Part shown: positions 31,241 to 43,600 of the stretch, piece after piece | Numbering within the stretch: position 1 is the stretch's first letter | Layout of the letters: every line of letters starts with the position of its first letter | Origin: Rhexocercosporidium sp. MPI-PUGE-AT-0058 | Taxonomy: Eukaryota > Ascomycota > Leotiomycetes > Helotiales | NCBI GenBank assembly: GCA_020746875.1 | Contig: JAGTJL010000001.1 | Coordinates: 2,976,001 to 3,040,000 of the forward strand | Length of the DNA: 64,000 bases | Reading direction: 5' to 3' | Notes under the pieces: model-generated | Told to the model about the DNA's origin: nothing | Database searches by the model: none | The model's input: only the letters and a program-made list of their open reading frames with translations | Position numbers and translations under genes: made by a program

Positions 31241-32461
31241 ATGGCACCTCGTAGGCCTCATCCCATGGCTCCTCCGCCAAGTTCTTTAGACAAATCATAG
31301 CTAACAAGGTGTAGAAGTACAATTCAAGCTTTCGCAACCCCCCTCGGACGCGGTATCCTCCCTCAAATTTGCGCCCAATTCTCCGACACGGCTACTGGTC
31401 TCTTCTTGGGATAAGAACGTTTACTTGTATGATACACAAGATCAAGATGCAGGCGGAAAGCTGATCGAGAAGTTCGAGCACCGAGCTCCTGTGCTCGATG
31501 TGTGTTTCGGTGCCGACGATAATGAAGCCTTCAGCGCGGGGATGGATTGGCAAGTGAAGAGGTATGGAATCTGGTACTGAATAATGGGTCTTGCTGACTG
31601 TCTCTTTGAAGAATCAATCTCGAGACAGGAGAGCAGACTGTATTAAGCGCACATGGTGCACCCGTCAGATCCGTGGTCTACAGTAAAGAGCACTGTAAGT
31701 CTCCCGGCACTATTCGAAGAAGTATATGCTAATTGTATGCAGCGCTCCTCATCTCAGCTTCCTGGGACTCGACTCTACATTTCCATGATCTCAAGAACCC
31801 CGAAAGAGAACCTACCACCATCACACTCCCCGCCAAACCCCATTCCCTCTCGATAACAGCCTCGAAGCTCGTTGTAGCTATGGCTGCTCGTCTTGTCTAT
31901 ATCTACCAGCTCCAAAGCACGGCTATGCTCGCGTCGCAAGCAAATGGTTCAACTGCGGATCTGCAACCCTGGCAACAACGAGAGTCGTCGCTAAAGTTCA
32001 TGACCAGAGCAGTAGCATGTATGCCGAACGATGATGGGTATGCTACAAGCAGTATCGAGGGCAGAGTTGCAGTCGAGTGGTTCGATCCTTCTACAGAGTC
32101 TCAAGCCAGGAAATATGCCTTTAAGTGCCATCGTCAGCCAGATCCAGAGGGAGATGGAACGGATATCGTCTATCCAGTCAATGCACTGGCTTTTCATCCC
32201 GTTCACGGAACCTTTGCATCGGGAGGTGGAGATGGTGTAGTCGCTTTGTGGGATGCCGTGGCCAAACGGAGAATCAGGCAATATCAGAAATACCAAGCTA
32301 GTGTTGCAGCAGTCGCATTCTCTAGTGATGGGAAATACCTGGCTGTCGGTGTCTGTCCTGGATTCGAGAATGGCCAGGAAGATTATACGGGAGAGGGAGA
32401 GACACATGTATTCATCAGAGAGCTGAGCGAAACCGAAGCGAAGGGCAAGGGAGCGAAGTGA
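31241..32461 (+). CDS. bub3: mitotic checkpoint WD40 protein Bub3
   Basis: Four exons (31241-31250, 31315-31561, 31612-31694, 31743-32461) encode about 352 residues. The first coding exon is only 10 nt (MAP and one base). Splicing gives MAPQVQFKLSQPPSDAVSSL. The seven-bladed WD40 propeller shows VSSWDKNVYLYD, GMDWQVKR, SASWDSTLHFHD, and the conserved Bub3 segments SSIEGRVAVEWFD and KCHR in blade five, then GGGDGVVALWD. Bub3 binds phosphorylated MELT repeats of the kinetochore protein Spc105/Knl1 and recruits Bub1 and BubR1/Mad3. The length fits the family. The frame is intact and the role is secure by sequence pattern. Confidence 0.95.
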
Positions 32462-32690
32462 CGAGCTTCCTCGGTCCAATTTTGTGAGTCTGGTCTATTT
32501 AGCAAGGCGTTTTGGTGGACCAAAAATGGAATTGATATTAAACATGCACACTTGTTGCCATAGTTTTAACGACGTGACACCCTCTGCTTTTTCTTTGGTC
32601 TAAAGTTTTATTGATACAGCATTAGGCCCTGTCTGGCCCCCTGTCCACATTAGATACAAGTGAATTTACAGTGAGATACTTTCTACATGA

Positions 32691-35087
32691 TCAATGAATT
32701 CCAAACTCCTTCTCCCTCGCTTTCCCAATCGCGAGCAGGTCCAAGGCTTCCCCATCCATAAGTCCATGGACATAACACTCTCCAACAAGTATATAATGCT
32801 CATCCACCTTCCGGAGTAGTACTGGAACTGAGCATCCATAAAGTACACATATCAAATCACCCTTCTTAGCAGGTACCGGCCCAAGACCAATATATCCTTT
32901 CTTCGAAATCATTAATTGTCGATGTAAAACATTAGCCCGAAGCACGTTCAAACCTCCAGCCAACTTCCTCGACAGACCAAGCTTAACAGCAGATTTCCAA
33001 GTTTGGTTCGCCAGATACCGAACCCCTTCATTGGACTTCCTAGGATAGCCCAACACACGATCTAGGAACAATGTCCTAGTATAAGCCTGCGCGATCGTAT
33101 ATCCTCTCGCGATATACTTCCCATGTCTCCACCGTCCATTAGACAGCCTACGAGCATACACCCTTCCACGTATACGTTCCATAGGCAGTCTTAGAACCAG
33201 AAGTTTGTACATGCTCTTTATCATTTTGTTCCTTGTTTCTTGGAGGATGAAAGCTTTCGAAAGGCAGATTTTGTGGCATTGGTCCAAGATATGAAACATA
33301 TGTTGTTCAGGCCCCTCGCCAAAATGCCGCATCATGAGTCTTTCCCATGGCGAAAAGTCGCAGACGAGAAGTCTTCGATCGCGGAACGTAGGCGCTTCTC
33401 CGAGATCTTGGATTCGATCAATGTAGATACCTTTCGCTGTCAGAGTAGCAGGTGATTTGGCGATCTGAGTCACTGGCAATGTGTTCCTTGATGCTTGCCA
33501 GGGTGTTACTTTCGGATCTTGCTTTGCTTTGCTAAGGCCTCTGTATTTCATCTGTAGAGGCTTGTTGATCAAACTCCCGCCTTCGATCATGTCGAAACCA
33601 TGGTACGTACTACTAGAGCCTTGCGCAGTAGAGCTGGAAATTCCGCTTAATGACCAATCTGGTACCCAGGAGGGCCATGTTCCGTCCAAACGATCGTAGT
33701 TGCGTCGCATACAGATGATATCTAAGCTACCTTGTGATATGCAGTGCGCAACGAAGTCTCTGTACACATCCAGCACAGAGGTGGCGGCTGAGTAGTCTGG
33801 CAAACATACAGGATGGCTACTCGGATCCCCAACATTCCCAGCAAGTCCTAGGAGTGCATATACCATGTCCTTCGGATCAGTAGCGACCATGATGCGAGTA
33901 TTGGCGACTAAATCCTCGAGACTCCGTAAGGACCGGCTGGACATATGCATGTGGATGCTCAAGCGTTTCCTGAACAAGATCAAGCTCTCTGTCAAAGGAC
34001 CAGATAGATCAGGTGCTAGCCTCGCTATCGCGGACAAGACATTTGAGAACAGCCACCACGACATCTCATCATCCCCGCACCTCACAACGATCGATCGAGC
34101 CACGGCCGCTTCTTGAATAACCCATACCCGCGTCCACCAAGGTCTGGAGGCAATATCGGAGATGATTCCTTGCAGCCCAACAAGAGACGATCGTCTGTTC
34201 AGAAGTATTTGTAGCTCATCAAGAGCATTTTGTGAAAATGACACAGGCCCTTGATTCTCTTTCTTGTTCCAAAACGTGCCATCCCCGAAGTCAACAGCAC
34301 GAACGAGAGAAAACGCTGCTCTACTAGCCAAAGTACTGTCACCGAGCCAGACGACAACTTTCGAGGCTCTCTGAAAGATATCGCGCATCAGTAATATCTG
34401 AGATGATCTCTCCTCCGCGTTCCGTTGATCTATACATATTGCATCTATCCACAGCTTTCGCGGTTTCTTGTTGTCCCGAAAATGGCGAAGCGCTCGCGCA
34501 AGATTCGTCGTGACGTGGAATGATTTCCCATCGAGTATGATCTCCTGAGTTATCTTCGGATCGCCCCACACGTAAGAGAGCGCTTCATACGAGGGTGCTT
34601 CATCCAGAGGCACAGAGGCAAGAGAACAACGGAGCTCGGGTCCGTCTCCCTCATGAATCGTGATCAAGCGAATCTCTCTTCGACTGCCATCCTGCTTCGG
34701 TAAGGGTTTGTAAGTAAATACAGGAGCCTTAAGCCGTAGCTGGCGATACTGGCATGAGTCTGGAACCTTGCGAGTTTTCTTCTTCGACCGCCAAAGAAAT
34801 CGATACAACTGATCCCAGGCTTGGCGTAGGGGGCTTAAGGTTGAGCTGAGCCGATGTGCAGGCCACCTCCTTAAAATTTGGAGAGAAATTCTTCGCGTTT
34901 CAACGTGACATTCCCAAGGGTGATGCGAGATGTTCTTCCATACAGACTTCGGCACCTGCATGCTGCGAATTGAAGAGATTGACAGACTCACGGCAGGTCG
35001 ATGTATAATGTCCACAGGGGGGGTGCGATGAAGTTGCGCACAGGCTATCCGAATGCGGCTGGGATGTCCGATAGGTTGAATTGACAT
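32691..35087 (-). CDS. HET-domain (heterokaryon incompatibility) protein
   Basis: One uninterrupted exon of 798 residues. After about 150 divergent residues comes the HET domain: SYEALSYVWGDP, then TNLARALRHFRD, KLWIDAICIDQRNAEERSSQ and MRDIFQRASKVVVWLGD. The long C-terminal half carries WVIQEAAVARSIVVRCGDDE, DPKDMVYALLGLAGN, SWVPDWSL and, at the very end, the PVLLRKVDEHYILVGECYVH-like segment and a GLMDGEA motif usual for this class. HET domains are related to TIR domains and trigger programmed cell death on fusion of incompatible hyphae. Most genomic copies have no assigned role. Its neighbour bub3 converges on it with 229 bp between stops. It is only modestly similar to the second HET gene at 52.4 kb, so they are not a recent duplicate pair. 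Confidence 0.92.
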   Translation of the reverse strand: MSIQPIGHPSRIRIACAQLHRTPPVDIIHRPAVSLSISSIRSMQVPKSVWKNISHHPWECHVETRRISLQILRRWPAHRLSSTLSPLRQAWDQLYRFLWRSKKKTRKVPDSCQYRQLRLKAPVFTYKPLPKQDGSRREIRLITIHEGDGPELRCSLASVPLDEAPSYEALSYVWGDPKITQEIILDGKSFHVTTNLARALRHFRDNKKPRKLWIDAICIDQRNAEERSSQILLMRDIFQRASKVVVWLGDSTLASRAAFSLVRAVDFGDGTFWNKKENQGPVSFSQNALDELQILLNRRSSLVGLQGIISDIASRPWWTRVWVIQEAAVARSIVVRCGDDEMSWWLFSNVLSAIARLAPDLSGPLTESLILFRKRLSIHMHMSSRSLRSLEDLVANTRIMVATDPKDMVYALLGLAGNVGDPSSHPVCLPDYSAATSVLDVYRDFVAHCISQGSLDIICMRRNYDRLDGTWPSWVPDWSLSGISSSTAQGSSSTYHGFDMIEGGSLINKPLQMKYRGLSKAKQDPKVTPWQASRNTLPVTQIAKSPATLTAKGIYIDRIQDLGEAPTFRDRRLLVCDFSPWERLMMRHFGEGPEQHMFHILDQCHKICLSKAFILQETRNKMIKSMYKLLVLRLPMERIRGRVYARRLSNGRWRHGKYIARGYTIAQAYTRTLFLDRVLGYPRKSNEGVRYLANQTWKSAVKLGLSRKLAGGLNVLRANVLHRQLMISKKGYIGLGPVPAKKGDLICVLYGCSVPVLLRKVDEHYILVGECYVHGLMDGEALDLLAIGKAREKEFGIH

Positions 35088-36015
35088 AAGCTTTCAGGTT
35101 TGTCCATAACTTAGGCGCGATTTCATTTGGCTCCTACAAGGTATTGTGAATCTCTTGGTATCCTTCAGATTGAGAGGTTCATGAAAAGTATTGTGTAACT
35201 CTCATGATTTTGACAAAGAATCCTTACTACATCGAAAAAATTCGGAAATAATGTGCTGAAAGAGACCGTTTGCGAAAGATGGATTTGTAAGTGCGGGCGT
35301 TACAAAATTTATTCTCTGTGGCAATCTCTGTCATATCCCATGAAGCTTGGTAATCTGTATAATCCCACCCTTTGGTACCTGCAAAGCTGTCATAACTTAA
35401 TTTGAGGGAATCTTCAACTGCGTACTTCTGCATTTTTTTCAACAGGTTAATCAACGCTTCACCTGTAAGTGTATTTGATGATGTGTTGAGCTGGTGATTA
35501 TTTGCTTCGTTGTAGCTGCTTCGCTTCATACACACAAAAAAACGTTGGAGGAGCATCGGAGCATTTGTCCCAAATATCAAAAGATACTCTTTTACTGGTA
35601 CCAGGACCATCAGAATATGTTGAGAAGTAAGAACTCTTCCTCAATCAAAACCAAATGTTCGTTACTCGCCGAATTTGTATAAATAGCTATTGTACAGCAC
35701 ATCATCCAGGACTGGCCTATTGTTCAGCTTCCTTCCCCGCTTGCTTAATTACCACGTGAAGGTTTTATATCTGTTGGTGAAATAAGATACTTTTTAATTC
35801 AACTGTAAATTACAGTCCGACTAGGGACATTTGCAGGGTAACGGAAAGATGTTTTTCGGATAAACAGATAGGCGTGATTCAAAAATTACAGCACCAAGAA
35901 AGATACATTATCGTGAACCTGAATCTGTGGTCTTCTCAAACCATGCCCTCACAGGGCGAAGTGCAGAGCCCAGCATAGCGATCCAAAATCTACCGAGACA
36001 TTCGCTACGAAGATT
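35088..36015. other. intergenic, A+T-rich
   Basis: Upstream region of the HET gene and 3' region of the oxidoreductase. A 127-codon frame at 35227-35610 (minus) shows no family features, and I do not call it. Otherwise this is A+T-rich sequence without visible structure. Confidence 0.4.
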
Positions 36016-37708
36016 TTACAATCCAAGGTCTCTCTTCAAGCCAGGTACGACGGTACCGACATTGAAATTCCAGACAAGTGCACTGTTATGCCCAGCGAAA
36101 GCCGCACCAGCCCAGTAAGTGTTTCTCTTGCCCTGGAGCCCCAGAAACTTCTTATAGAAGCCTGTCTTGATATCGTCTGCCGAGACACGCAAGTTGTAAG
36201 GTCCGTTATCCGAAGAGAAAGGGAAGGTTGCTGCCTCCGCTGATCCCGCAGGAACCCCCCTACAGCTGCAAGTGTGGTCAAGCTCTTACGGATGACCGCT
36301 TTGCCAGATTCCTCAGTGTAGTTCATGTCGCTAAAACCGACGGAAGTGATGAAGTAGCCCGGTGCGGAGGTCAATTGGATGTTCAATGGACCTGGAATTA
36401 CGGGCTGGTTGTAAGGGGTGTGGATACCGATGTTGGTGAGGCCGTTGCTCAAGCCTGGGATAGTCACGATGCCTCCCCAGTATCCGAGAGTAGTGAATTT
36501 GGAGAAGATATCCCTCTCGTCGCCTGAGACGTCAAAAGTACCAATGTTCTTCAGAGTCTGAGGGATGGCGACAAGGAGCTTCTTAGCTCGTATGAGCTTT
36601 GGGGCTTGACCAGGCTGGGAGACAAGGACTTTTACACCAGTAGGTATCTTGCCAGTCTTGGCTGTTCGCCGGACTGATACGATGGTCGACTCAAGCAGTA
36701 CGCTGTCCCCAAGTTCCTTTGCGGCAGCATCGTAAAGTGTTCGAGTGTTGCCTGAGGACGGGACGATAAATTTCCCAAAGGTGCTTCGGAGAAGACCAGG
36801 TCCAAGATTCTTGATGCCGTACAGTGCTGGGATAGTTGAGATGTCGCCAGTGTAGAAGTTCAATTGTGCAATGATAGAAAGAAGAGGCTCGAAGTTATAC
36901 TTCTTAGCAAGCTCTCCGAATGGCAATGATAGCTCAGCAGGTACTGGATCAGGAACCAGGAAGCCGGCGTCAATCCATGGATACTTCATCAACACGTTGA
37001 CAGTGTAGCTCTCGGCCGCTGCAGCGATGGCCAGGCTTCGTGCTTGGCTAGCAGATTCATTTTGAGCGGGAATAGGGAATCCCAACGAGAAGTCGTATAA
37101 TGTGTTTGCAGGTGCTCCTGGCGCGAAGTCTTTGGCGGGGTCGAAGAGGATGCTCTTGACTTTGAGTCGGGAGAAGTAGTCGCTGACCACAGTGGAGTTC
37201 TCGAAGATGACAACTCCGGCATTGAGGGGAGCACCGTTTGGTGCGAAGTATGTCTGAGCATCTATGTACATCATTAGCATCGGCTTAGAAGCAGCTTTGA
37301 AAACAAAATCTTAAAAGGGATGTGTAGATTATACTTACGACCACCAATTTGCTTCTTCTTCTCAATCACAATGACCTTGGCGCCGGCATCTTTCATTTGA
37401 ATCGCAGCATGTATTCCAGCACTGCCTCCACCTATCACAACAAGATCGACATCCAATATGGTAGGAGTTGATTTGTTTGTTGACGATGGTTTCGAGGGAC
37501 GGGTAGTTGACTGTTGAGATGACTGAGCAGCTGAGGAAGTAGACGATACAACTGGCAGTGCTGAGCACTAGGGAAGTTAGCAACTCCACATCAAATAGGT
37601 CGTGGCAGTCTTGATATGTACACTTACAGCACCACCAGTCTCATAAGTGGCCACCGCCGTACCGATCAAAAGTGCCACAACTGGCGAGGTGAGCTGGCTG
37701 AACCTCAT
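36016..37708 (-). CDS. secreted FAD-dependent amine-oxidase-like protein, with a probable 1-base frameshift
   Basis: Exons 37628-37708, 37339-37567 and 36016-37261, with introns of 60 and 77 nt. MRFSQLTSPVVALLIGTAVA is a signal peptide, followed by a Ser/Thr-rich spacer and the FAD-binding VDLVVIGGGSAGIHAAIQM. The second splice gives QIGGHAQTYFAPNG. The body has the NSTVVSDYF segment and a TLYDAAAKELGDSVLLEST strand. After SLTTLAAVGG the frame breaks at a six-base C run (36255-36260, plus strand). In the next frame the family C-terminus continues: AGSAEAATFPFSS, GPYNLRVSADDI, then YWAGAAFAGHNSALVWNFNV to a stop at 36016. One base is missing from the homopolymer, so sequencing error or a recent null allele are both possible. 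Relatives are often annotated as flavin amine oxidases or beta-cyclopiazonate dehydrogenase-like proteins. Confidence 0.82.
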
Positions 37709-40652
37709 GTTGTAAATTGCGAAAGAATGGGGGACCCTAGGAACGAACGAATTAAAGAATGACTGTTCCTAGGAAATAGTTGTTCAGGAGGAAGAGGGAT
37801 GGTAAATTAAGCATGCCATATCTTGATAAAAATCGGAATAACGCTTGTGGGAACTGGCGGCATACGAAATGATAAATGAAGCACCTCATTTCTTTCGTGA
37901 AGTCAAAATTCGAAATCAACAATTCGGATGGGTAGTTTCTGAAATTAGCTTCTGTCACGAAACCTTGAGTCTAATTCGATGCCATGGCTCGGAAGGACCG
38001 GGATACCATCACTTTTGCATTTGTGTGACGCTTGCTCTAGAAAGACAGCTTTCACGTGTAACAGTGGCGTCACATACTAAGTAGTAGTATATGAAGATAC
38101 CAAGATTCTCTTAGAATCTGCAATTACGCAGGAAAGAAGTCATGGAGAGAGAGCAACGAAATACAAAGGGGAGCTCCACAGGTGCTCGTCTAATCTCGGT
38201 TAATCTCGGTAGCGGGGCGGATACACCGGAAATGAGGCTGTGGTGGCTCTCCAGTCATCACATCTTGAATGAACTCAACCTCAATTTTTGCTAAACAAAG
38301 TTGGTTAGGTGCGGAATATAATTGCTCTCATAATACGAATGATGTATGGCTAATAACCTTTTGTTCACGCATCTTAAGGTGTGACTTTCTATAAAGTATC
38401 AATAAAACTTCTCTGGTTATTCGCTCAAACATTTGCTAACGCTAATAAAGGTTGAGCAAAAAACAAAACAAAAGCTAATTAACAAACATTGCACTAAGTA
38501 TACATCAGTCAACATTTAATATTTAAGTTTGGAAAGAGGACAAGGCGCTCGTTAATTCTGCAGCATTAATTCCATAGAGGTTGAAGAATGCTTCAAGAAA
38601 TCAGGTAAGTACTCTGAGTCAATTTGCTTATTAGTTTTTACCCAGAAAACTATATTAACCGTTATCAAAATCTATCGTTTTTAGTGACAGTAGTCTCACA
38701 TTAATCTCTTGCTCCCTATTTCCCTCCACGCAAAGAAAACATCTCACAAATCAGATCACTCAAAAGTACTTCCCTCCTCTGCTTAACATGATAGTCAACA
38801 AACAGACTAAGCATACCCCCTCATACTTTCCAGCTTTCTTTCAATTCGGTTGTTAGTTTCCTGTCTATAAACTGCCCTTTGTGCTTTCATATCTTATTCA
38901 CAAACTCAAGGACTCCCGAATTCCTTCAAACAAAACACCACGAATTCAATTTGCACGAAATCCTTGCCAATCCAACTTCATCAACAGACATATGATACCC
39001 TTCTCCCATCACAGTATATGCAATCTAGGGGAGTATATAACCCCCTAGTATCCAAGAGCACAACTCAACAACTACAACAACTCGGCAGGAATTATTTCAC
39101 GGCACCTCCACATAACAAGTCCAAGATACAACGTTATCACTCCCAGACCTTTTCTATTCACGGTGACTATTCCCTCCCACGAAACACTCATAAATTATAT
39201 ACAATCCTTCCTAAATCCTTCCCGCTCCAGTATTTTTACGATCTACCACGCCAGGACCCAGAAATAACAGCATTGAAGCCACTTTTCTGCCTATTCCTCG
39301 TTTAATACAAACCAACAACCCCATCTCTATCTCAAATTTCCCGTCCTCGATACCAACCTCTCACTCTCCAGAACTCCAGCCATTCGGAGACCCATAGACG
39401 AAAAAATAAGAAGACAACACAGACAAGGACATAGTTCTTCGTTGTGGCGAACGAGGAGAGACACCGTGTGGCTATCGGAAATTCATCGCTTAAAGCATTG
39501 GTATGCTTCCACCCGACAACCTCCTTCACTGGCTCAGTACCTCCTCAAAAGACTAAAAAGATTCACCCCGTCAACCACTCATGTACCAAAAACTCCACAG
39601 CAACTCCCTGCTCTCTCCCTACCTTCACTCTCACCCCCACCTCAACCAATATCTCCACCTCTAGCCGACCCTAGCTCTCCGTTTCAACACCACAACCAAC
39701 GCAAACATCCCCTGCATATCCTTCCCGCCCCTCAAGAAACAAACCTATTAACTGCCCTCCTCAGTCGCCTAAACAACAATAACTACGCACAATAGAAACA
39801 AACCTGGGTACTTCTGCCAGAAGCATGACTCCTGGCACGACATCCATTTTCATATGCGGACGCGATTCCGCATATTTTATCTATATATGGGCACGCCGTC
39901 AACCATCCACTTAGCAAATTAATACCCTCTAAGCCCCTAAATCCATTAATAATATTCAATTCTCGTTCACTCCCGAATGGAAGCTCACCGTCAAATCACT
40001 TTACCACCATCAATCACCACAAATCTCCGACGACCTCTTACCCCCATCACAACTCGTTGCCCCTCCCTCCTTCCTTCCTTGATTCCTTACTCCACACCAT
40101 AATTCTCGTCACTGCAAGTCGACTCCAGCCATCTCACACCAAACCAACAAAGCTTCCACAACAAAAGACGAAGAGACCTAGTTGTACAATCAACATTTGG
40201 GAGGTTGTGCTCTGCTTTTGCTTCGTGATGAGTTCAATCCTGAGTGTTGCTTCGGTATTTGTACCCACTACGTATCACGCCACCAGCCGGGCAATGAGTG
40301 GAATTCCCCCGTCTGGCTGATGTGAAGCGGCTGTTCACTACATGACAAACTATACTCACTTTCGACCTTCAACTGGTTTCTGGGAATGTTGCTCTGCGTA
40401 TTTCTAGAGTCTCGATCGAATCAGGTGTTATTTATCTGTCTCTCTGTAGGAAAACCTTCATTCTACCAGACCACAAGTCCCACAGAGCCAATTTGAAGCA
40501 CATCAGCATAGAAAATATTCCTCCATATATCACATAAAAAACACCTCCATCAAAGCACATATATGGTGGCATACACCCTTCTAACATACATAGCAACTAC
40601 TGAGCACAAATAATACCTCCAAAATCCTTCAAAATCCTACCCATACCCTTCC
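37709..40652. other. gene-free interval with strand-skewed block
   Basis: 2.9 kb without a supportable gene. 37.7-38.7 kb is A+T-rich with a short direct repeat (TAATCTCGGT twice, near 38193-38213). From about 38.72 to 40.17 kb the plus strand is strikingly rich in C, A and T and poor in G. Open frames in this block are low-complexity products of that composition. 40.2-40.65 kb holds the 3' region of the next minus-strand gene. Confidence 0.45.
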
Positions 40653-43600
40653 CTATGCCGTGGGAGGTTTTATGAAAGGTGGGTTGAATAACAGAGAAAC
40701 CGTCCTCCTGCCCGCACCCCCATGCAATATTCCCAACACCACGCTAGTTTTTTTGGTCATCTCTCTCAGACTTTTGTTTTGACTTGGTATCCGAGCTTGA
40801 CTCGCTGTCTGCCTTAGACTCGGTTGTCCATTTGATGAGCTTGAGGCTGGGGAAACCGTGTGTTGAAAAGCTGCTGACAGACTGATACCACCCGCCATGA
40901 AGCCATAACTATCCTCCTGGTGGTCAAGTTCGAATTGTAATCGAGCGCGAGCTGGAGTGGACATCGCGCGGCTAACGCTGGACGCGTGGAGAGGCTGGCT
41001 CAGGTCCTGGGATGCCTGGGAGAAATAACTTGTGTTTGAGACCATGATGACATGAGTTTGCTCTTCAATATCCTCAACTTGTGTCTCTGGAATATCGGCT
41101 GGGAAGGAGCGATGAAAGTTCTGTGTGTTCCCGAGAATAATGGAGCCTACTTGGCTGTCCTCCATGATGGCGGGTGACGCCTCGAAAGATGCAGTTTCTG
41201 ATAATTCCTCGACAACGTATAAGGATTGACTTCTGCTACTCGAACTTCTTCTCAGAGATTCAATGCGAGAGCGAGAAGCTCTTTCACGTTCTTGTAGCGG
41301 CGTCGGGCTATCGTCGATTTCTTCATCCACCTGCATATCAGCTCCTCTTGTATCAGGAACACGGGGTCGCCAAGAACTGTCCAGATCACAAGTATTGTGT
41401 GATAATCGTTGACTCGAGCGTGTTTCTGCTTTCGCAGCATCTCGGGTAGGTTTTATGGCAACCATTTTCGCTAGTGTCTGGCTTGAGTGAGATCGCTGAC
41501 TCCGCACCAAGGAAGAGAATCCAGTTTTCGCAACCTGCCTGGATAGAGGCGTCTGACTTTTCACTTTGAGCCTTGCCTTTTCCAGCTCCGTTTGATGTTC
41601 TATCTCTAACACCAAGTTGGCAAGCTCTTGCAGATTTGGTCGAGAGATAGCGTTGCCGCCTCCTGGGGTTCGCACCGTAGAGGGCATTTGTGAGGAGTTT
41701 TCCTCATCAAGGTCGCCTGCTGATACCATGCCAGAATCGCCCACCGGATTGAGGTTCTGTTCGGCGTTTTCACTGCCATTCTCATCAAAGATAGTTTCAA
41801 AGTCTTCCTCCAGCTCAAGCTCTTTAGAAATGATGTCATCCTGGGAATCTTCACCTTCAATCTCCAAAGGTGTGGGGAAATGACCATCATCTTCAAATTC
41901 ACCATCACTGATCTCTTCCACCTCTTCATCATCTGCCGGCTCTTGGTCATTGTCGCATTCCTCATTCTCTTCGGTGTTATGGTGGCTGGGCCGCTTCATT
42001 ACAACCAGACTGATTTCTTGCGCGGCAATCTGGTCTTTGTGTCTCTGTGTTTCGGTCTTAACTAGAATTGGGATGGTGCTGGGTTGTTGTGCTCCGGTCT
42101 CTTTCTGATCGTATCCAGCAGGTGGAATTTGGAAAGTGGCTTTCGTTTGTACTCGCTGGATATCTCCCCGACCATGACGGATGCTTTGCGACTTACGGTC
42201 TAATGGCGACGTGTTGTCAGGAGGAGTCGAAGGCAGCAAGCTTTGATCTGCAATAACCGGAGTCTGTGCTTTTTTTGCTCCATATGTCGCAGCCAGGCTC
42301 TGAATATTGGAATTGAGGTGCTGAGGATCCTCTTCTTCGTCCAAGAGCATAGGTTCAACTTCGTGTTCTGAAACGGGGCTTCTGGAGACTGATTTCTTCG
42401 ACTTCTGGCCCTTCTTATGACGAAGGCGAGGCCCCTTATTTATCTCCTCTGGCTTCTCACTAACAAGAGAAAGCTCTCCATACCTGATAGCCATATGTTG
42501 ACAGCTTTGCTTTCGTCTGTTGGGCTGTTTGACAGGCATCGACCTTCCAGTGGGCTCTCTTTCTTTTCCGCTAAAGCCGTCTGAGTAAGTAATCATCCGC
42601 TCAAGTCGAATCTGAGGGCGTGGACGCTCTGGCATACGAAAAAGTGAGATATCCACTTTGCCAAAATCCTTGGGCTTTTTGACGTTCTTGGTCATGGGGC
42701 GGTCGGGTCTTCTATCCTCCCTTTCCTCATTGTTTGAGTTTTGGGAGATGGGATCTTGTGACAGCTCCAGTGACGGAGCTTGATTGAAAATACCGTCAGC
42801 ATTTGCTTTGTGCTAATGAATTTATGACCTACTATTTGCAGCTTCGATATCCGAGTTATCCAACCTTTCTGGGCCTGTAACCAGCTCACCGTGGTCAGGG
42901 AGTTGACGAGGCTGCTTCGCTCGTTTTTCCTTGGGCTTTTTGGGCTTCTTAGCTTTCTTCATAACCGCTGCACGAGTATCAGTGGTCTGATGTTTAGCTT
43001 TTGATGTCCTTTTGTCATTCAACTTCTTTAGAGCGACTTTCCGAATTTCTGCACTGTGTACTCGACGTTCCGTCCTCCTCTTTTTGACAGGCAGATGTTG
43101 GTCGGCGTCTTCCAAAGAAGTTTCTCCTCCATCGCCCAGATTTTGGTCATTGCTTGATCCGTAGATGTCCCCGGATCGAGGTCTTTTAGGACTTGAGGAG
43201 TTAGAGCGAGGGTGACTCTTATCGTGGCTGCCGCCCATGTCTAGAAGTTGGATTTCCATCTCACTCAGCGGCTCACTACGCAAAATTATACATTAGCGAG
43301 GACATCTTGCGGCAGATCCAAGAGAGAACATTCGAAATCGAAAAGCACTTGCTATTACATCAGGGCCGCAGAAAGAACGATGGAAAGTGGAGAAGATGGA
43401 ACTTACTCGTCAGGGATGTGATTTCCCCCCTCGTCTTGCTGCTCGCCCTCTTCCTCCTCCAAAGGGTTCTCGTCAAGCTCCTCCTCAAGCTCTTCTTCAA
43501 CCTCCTCTTCAACCTCCTCTTCAACCTCCTCTTCAACCTCCGCAACGTGCAAAACTCTAGACGGAAATAAATTCCGATCATCGCCTCTCACATGAGATGC

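Noticed and set aside
35227..35610. 127-codon minus-strand frame starting with ATG next to the HET gene
   Set aside because: No domain, signal peptide or family resemblance, A+T-rich codon use, and it lies in the promoter region of the HET gene; kept only as part of the intergenic interval.
38964..39795. Several 75-117-codon plus-strand frames
   Set aside because: They follow from G depletion on this strand, which removes TAG and TGA stops; their sequences are low-complexity with no domain.
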